Positions 41,186-46,433 of a stretch of DNA of 46,433 nt are shown here, piece by piece (position 1 is the stretch's first letter; each line of letters starts with the position of its first letter). The stretch is from Bacteroidales bacterium (lineage in GTDB: Bacteria > Bacteroidota > Bacteroidia > Bacteroidales > P3): assembly GCA_016296345.1 (NCBI GenBank), contig JAEDJL010000011.1:1-46433 (forward strand), read 5' to 3'. The notes below the pieces were generated by a model. That model saw nothing but the letters and a program-made list of their open reading frames with translations. It searched no databases and was not told the origin of the DNA. The translations under genes and the position numbers were made by a program.

Positions 41186-41295
41186 TTGGTAGATTGGTAA
41201 AGTTGTTGTAATTTTGCAAATGGATTGAAGGGCATGTTATGCTCTTCATACCGTCCCGAAAGCCACTAATTATTTAGTGGCTTTCGGCTTATTTA
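41186..41295 (+). ncRNA. Candidate small RNA C, tandem relative of B
   Basis: Promoter TTG (41186-41188)-N20-TAATTTTG (41209-41216), 179 bases after that of RNA B and embedded in the same context (TTTTTTTGCGAAAAA upstream, TTTTGCAAATGGAT downstream). First hairpin GAAGGGCAT-GTT-ATGCTCTTC (41227-41247), then a 14-bp perfect stem CCGAAAGCCACTAA/TTAGTGGCTTTCGG (41256-41287) with a weak T tract. The order hairpin-ACC-linker-terminator stem is the same as in B although the stem sequences differ. Confidence 0.6.
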
Positions 41296-41393
41296 TATCC
41301 TTACGCGTAATCAAAAAATCTTTTGTTTCGGTTAGCACAAAAACATTTTCGACATTCTGCTTGTCTCGCATTCTGTTTATAACGTATCTGCGA
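41296..41393. other. Flank (leader or trailer) of the CRISPR array
   Basis: 98 A+T-rich bases between RNA C and the first repeat. No ORF or hairpin of note. Whether this is the leader end cannot be told, because repeats at both visible ends are identical. Confidence 0.4.
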
Positions 41394-44300
41394 GTTGTGA
41401 ATTGCTTTCAAATTAGTATCTTTGCAGTTGCAAACACAACGCATTAGCTCTACCTTGTTGGTCTCGGTCAGTTGTGAATTGCTTTCAAATTAGTATCTTT
41501 GCAGTTGCAAACACAACCGGAACTTGTTGTATTTGCGTCCCAGAGTGGTTGTGAATTGCTTTCAAATTAGTATCTTTGCAGTTGCAAACACAACTGGTTT
41601 TGTTCAAAGTTATGGTATTGAGGTGTTGTGAATTGCTTTCAAATTAGTATCTTTGCAGTTGCAAACACAACACGACTTGTTGGCAGGCAAAGCCAACAAA
41701 AGTTGTGAATTGCTTTCAAATTAGTATCTTTGCAGTTGCAAACACAACCAAAGAAATAAAGGAAGATAACATAGACAGTTGTGAATTGCTTTCAAATTAG
41801 TATCTTTGCAGTTGCAAACACAACATTTTTCGCCCCCTACAAAAAAAGAATAGTGTTGTGAATTGCTTTCAAATTAGTATCTTTGCAGTTGCAAACACAA
41901 CACAAGTCGTGGTTCTCGTTGCCTCGCTTGGGTTGTGAATTGCTTTCAAATTAGTATCTTTGCAGTTGCAAACACAACTTTTTGCGAGCCTTTTTACATC
42001 GCTTCTTTGTTGTGAATTGCTTTCAAATTAGTATCTTTGCAGTTGCAAACACAACCCAACTCGAACAATTCTGCTTGTGGATAGTGTTGTGAATTGCTTT
42101 CAAATTAGTATCTTTGCAGTTGCAAACACAACGTGGAGATAGCGAACGTTACAACAAAGCAAGTTGTGAATTGCTTTCAAATTAGTATCTTTGCAGTTGC
42201 AAACACAACACTTTTCCGTCACCTTTAAGAGGCAAACGGGTTGTGAATTGCTTTCAAATTAGTATCTTTGCAGTTGCAAACACAACTTCGGTCGGTGCAA
42301 CGATAACCGTTGCAATGTTGTGAATTGCTTTCAAATTAGTATCTTTGCAGTTGCAAACACAACTTTTGCTGTAAAAACTCTTTATCTTCTGTAGTTGTGA
42401 ATTGCTTTCAAATTAGTATCTTTGCAGTTGCAAACACAACTCTAAAATCATTTATAGAGATACCAAACGGTTGTGAATTGCTTTCAAATTAGTATCTTTG
42501 CAGTTGCAAACACAACTGAGAAGCGAGGAGGCGTAACTGAGAGCTTGTTGTGAATTGCTTTCAAATTAGTATCTTTGCAGTTGCAAACACAACATGCTGT
42601 TGTGATGACCTTACAAAAACACGTTGTGAATTGCTTTCAAATTAGTATCTTTGCAGTTGCAAACACAACCATTAGCTGCGGTAAACGAATTTGCTACATG
42701 TTGTGAATTGCTTTCAAATTAGTATCTTTGCAGTTGCAAACACAACGTTACCTGACAATTTTCTTGATACTACGCAGTTGTGAATTGCTTTCAAATTAGT
42801 ATCTTTGCAGTTGCAAACACAACTCTTAACCGCTATATACATCTTCACTTCCTGTTGTGAATTGCTTTCAAATTAGTATCTTTGCAGTTGCAAACACAAC
42901 AAAAACAAAGCGTCTCCGAGTTAGTCAATCGTTGTGAATTGCTTTCAAATTAGTATCTTTGCAGTTGCAAACACAACAGCGTTTGCGGAGACGCTTTAGG
43001 AATTTTTGTTGTGAATTGCTTTCAAATTAGTATCTTTGCAGTTGCAAACACAACCTTAACAAGAGAATCGTTGAGCTGCTGAAGTTGTGAATTGCTTTCA
43101 AATTAGTATCTTTGCAGTTGCAAACACAACTTAGACCTTTTTCGATTTTGTTGCGGACAAGTTGTGAATTGCTTTCAAATTAGTATCTTTGCAGTTGCAA
43201 ACACAACTTCTGGTGCTAACATTGTTTCTACTGCTATGTTGTGAATTGCTTTCAAATTAGTATCTTTGCAGTTGCAAACACAACTTTAGTAACAAAAATT
43301 GCTGAGTCGTAGAAGTTGTGAATTGCTTTCAAATTAGTATCTTTGCAGTTGCAAACACAACAAATCTTTTGCGGCTATTATACGACTAACCGTTGTGAAT
43401 TGCTTTCAAATTAGTATCTTTGCAGTTGCAAACACAACTGCCAATTATCACTTTTTGACATGTACTTGTTGTGAATTGCTTTCAAATTAGTATCTTTGCA
43501 GTTGCAAACACAACTAAATAGTGTACAACTGCATCATGTGATTCGTTGTGAATTGCTTTCAAATTAGTATCTTTGCAGTTGCAAACACAACCACGGTGAG
43601 TAATACTCCGAGAAAGGCTCGGTTGTGAATTGCTTTCAAATTAGTATCTTTGCAGTTGCAAACACAACCAAAGCCATGCGACATTATCCCTTGAAATTGT
43701 TGTGAATTGCTTTCAAATTAGTATCTTTGCAGTTGCAAACACAACTTCTTGCAGAAACAATGTAAACAAGAGAAAGTTGTGAATTGCTTTCAAATTAGTA
43801 TCTTTGCAGTTGCAAACACAACTCCATTTTTATAAGTTTATGCAATTTTGTCGTTGTGAATTGCTTTCAAATTAGTATCTTTGCAGTTGCAAACACAACA
43901 CAGCTCCTCACTTCCTCGCATTACTTTTGGTTGTGAATTGCTTTCAAATTAGTATCTTTGCAGTTGCAAACACAACTGTGTTCCCAAAAAAGTCCATCCA
44001 ATTGGTGTTGTGAATTGCTTTCAAATTAGTATCTTTGCAGTTGCAAACACAACGGGCAACGCTCCGTTGATTGGTCTTGCTCAGTTGTGAATTGCTTTCA
44101 AATTAGTATCTTTGCAGTTGCAAACACAACTTGTTATCCCAACGATAACCTGCTTGTTTGTTGTGAATTGCTTTCAAATTAGTATCTTTGCAGTTGCAAA
44201 CACAACTGTACATCTGTTATCCCTCATACGAGTTTGTTGTGAATTGCTTTCAAATTAGTATCTTTGCAGTTGCAAACACAACGTAAATGTTTTGTTGTAA

Positions 44301-46433
44301 TCAATACCTTCAGTTGTGAATTGCTTTCAAATTAGTATCTTTGCAGTTGCAAACACAACTTATTATATAGAGTTGCAACATGTGGTTCGTTGTGAATTGC
44401 TTTCAAATTAGTATCTTTGCAGTTGCAAACACAACGGGAATTAGTTGCGGTTATGGACATGAGATGTTGTGAATTGCTTTCAAATTAGTATCTTTGCAGT
44501 TGCAAACACAACTGTTATAATGATTTACTTCCCAGCATTACGTTGTGAATTGCTTTCAAATTAGTATCTTTGCAGTTGCAAACACAACTTCTTTATTGAA
44601 AATCAAAGATTTCCAACAGTTGTGAATTGCTTTCAAATTAGTATCTTTGCAGTTGCAAACACAACTTGAGGAGTTAATGTCCTGAGAAATTCCACGTTGT
44701 GAATTGCTTTCAAATTAGTATCTTTGCAGTTGCAAACACAACGCCACGGCGGTTTTGTCGTGGCGTGCGTACGTTGTGAATTGCTTTCAAATTAGTATCT
44801 TTGCAGTTGCAAACACAACTGAGAGCGATGAGCTTGCAAAAGCTCTCAAGTTGTGAATTGCTTTCAAATTAGTATCTTTGCAGTTGCAAACACAACCCGC
44901 CGATGTCTCACGACATGAGCGGTAAAGTTGTGAATTGCTTTCAAATTAGTATCTTTGCAGTTGCAAACACAACACCGGCTGATTATCAGAGCAGCCACAA
45001 CCGGTTGTGAATTGCTTTCAAATTAGTATCTTTGCAGTTGCAAACACAACTATTCGGCGAGAGATGAGCAAAGAGGTAGTGTTGTGAATTGCTTTCAAAT
45101 TAGTATCTTTGCAGTTGCAAACACAACTGTTTAGCGTTTAACGCGCTGCAAAGATAGGTTGTGAATTGCTTTCAAATTAGTATCTTTGCAGTTGCAAACA
45201 CAACTGGTAAGTTGGAGTTTGCGTTTTCTGACGCGTTGTGAATTGCTTTCAAATTAGTATCTTTGCAGTTGCAAACACAACTGAAGTATGACGGAGGAAC
45301 AGAGAGTATTCGTTGTGAATTGCTTTCAAATTAGTATCTTTGCAGTTGCAAACACAACCATTAGCACTAATTGCTGTTTCTGCTTCTGGTTGTGAATTGC
45401 TTTCAAATTAGTATCTTTGCAGTTGCAAACACAACTGATATTTACAGCTTCTACACCTAAATCGTGTTGTGAATTGCTTTCAAATTAGTATCTTTGCAGT
45501 TGCAAACACAACCCGAAATGCTCCGAAATGTCGCAAAATGTAGTTGTGAATTGCTTTCAAATTAGTATCTTTGCAGTTGCAAACACAACTCGTCTAAAAG
45601 GGGGTCTATTCTTTCATTGTTGTGAATTGCTTTCAAATTAGTATCTTTGCAGTTGCAAACACAACTGTTTGCGAAAAATTCTAATTCAATACCAGGTTGT
45701 GAATTGCTTTCAAATTAGTATCTTTGCAGTTGCAAACACAACTCTTGCCCCCACTTTATTAACCTTAAAATCGTTGTGAATTGCTTTCAAATTAGTATCT
45801 TTGCAGTTGCAAACACAACACAAAAGAAAGAATAACGATTATGGCAGAGTTGTGAATTGCTTTCAAATTAGTATCTTTGCAGTTGCAAACACAACATCAG
45901 AATAATAGTTAATATCAACTTTTTGTTGTGAATTGCTTTCAAATTAGTATCTTTGCAGTTGCAAACACAACTCGTCCAATAGTGGGTCGATACGTTCGTT
46001 TGTTGTGAATTGCTTTCAAATTAGTATCTTTGCAGTTGCAAACACAACCCGACGATTATAACTACTATCAAGTTATACGTTGTGAATTGCTTTCAAATTA
46101 GTATCTTTGCAGTTGCAAACACAACTATTAACTATTATTCTGACGGCGTCGACTAGTTGTGAATTGCTTTCAAATTAGTATCTTTGCAGTTGCAAACACA
46201 ACCAAAGGGTATATAATTGATACATGTGCTGCGTTGTGAATTGCTTTCAAATTAGTATCTTTGCAGTTGCAAACACAACTTGTTTCGGCAAACAAACTCT
46301 CGTATTCGTGTTGTGAATTGCTTTCAAATTAGTATCTTTGCAGTTGCAAACACAACCTAAATCAAAAGGATTTGAACCTGAAGAAGGTTGTGAATTGCTT
46401 TCAAATTAGTATCTTTGCAGTTGCAAACACAAC
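41394..46433 (+). CRISPR. Type II-C-like CRISPR array, 66 repeats, runs off the right edge
   Basis: 66 repeats of 47 bp (first GTTGTGAATTGC, last GCAAACACAAC) and 65 complete spacers: 53 of 30 nt and 12 of 29 nt. All repeats I read are identical. The ends GTTGTG/CACAAC are complementary. Length and sequence resemble the 47-bp type II-C repeat of Bacteroides fragilis, which begins GTTGTGATTTGCTTTCAAAT; the assignment is by analogy because no cas gene is in the window. Each repeat holds TTG (positions 2-4)-N19-TATCTTTG (24-31), a full promoter pointing into the next spacer, so crRNAs may be transcribed unit by unit as in Neisseria. The strand given is that of these promoters. Confidence 0.97.

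Noticed and set aside
42901..43007. Neighbouring spacers 42901-42930 and 42978-43007 share the 12-mer AAAGCGTCTCCG in opposite orientation
   Set aside because: Flanks do not match and the shared piece is not in a common open frame; could be chance among 65 spacers.
43900..44541. Spacers at 43900 and 44513 could encode VMRGSEEL and VMLGSKSL
   Set aside because: Similarity is limited to a few codons and one frame then hits a stop; weaker than the three spacer groups reported.

Overview
The window looks like a chromosome segment from a Bacteroidales bacterium (phylum Bacteroidota). Evidence: promoters of the form TTG-N18..23-TAnnTTTG recur throughout; there is a short 287-residue primary sigma factor without region 1.1; a Por-type secretion-tail protein and the T9SS regulator PorX are present; the glycine-lipid acyltransferase pair sits next to ysxC; and many SPII lipoproteins occur. 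I cannot name the genus from sequence alone.

Layout. 1-2.8 kb: three lipoprotein genes bracketed by near-identical copies of a short periodic repeat. 2.9-7.6 kb: sufB, a GT9 glycosyltransferase, mazG, an MBL-fold hydrolase and an outer-membrane barrel. 8.0-13.5 kb: a complete late biotin operon, bioB-A-F-G-C-D, behind a terminator-like leader. 13.6-17.6 kb: an Ntn-type amidase, mutS, tRNA-Gly(GCC) and tRNA-Leu(UAA). 17.7-27.0 kb (minus strand): nitroreductase, primary sigma factor, a T9SS-exported fibronectin III protein, a DPP IV-like peptidase, a dolichyl/polyprenyl-phosphate mannosyltransferase-like GT2 and a thioredoxin-fold protein. 27.2-38.9 kb (plus strand): nadD, two tiny Cys-rich lipoproteins with a MauE-thioredoxin membrane protein, porX, tsaE, glsA, glsB, ysxC, pfkA, purH, mreB and a cation diffusion facilitator.

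38.95-41.39 kb is a decayed accessory zone. It holds two broken ATPase genes, a pseudoknot-like inverted repeat, a small XRE regulator, three candidate structured RNAs with good promoters and terminators, and a solitary CRISPR repeat lacking exactly its promoter part. 41,394 to the right edge is a very large CRISPR array (66 identical 47-bp repeats, 65 spacers of 29-30 nt) that runs off the window. Repeat length and sequence resemble type II-C arrays of Bacteroides. No cas gene lies in the window.

The most notable signals are these. (a) Every CRISPR repeat contains a complete Bacteroidetes promoter, so each spacer can be its own transcription unit. (b) Several spacers have been captured repeatedly from the same position of homologous phage-like genes; they differ mostly by synonymous changes when read as codons. 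(c) A dispersed element of usually four odd palindromes AAACGSCGTTT spaced exactly 21 bp apart occurs at least seven times, and one copy is in frame inside bioC. (d) A cluster of undescribed candidate small RNAs lies beside the CRISPR array. All coordinates are by eye and may be off by a base or two.
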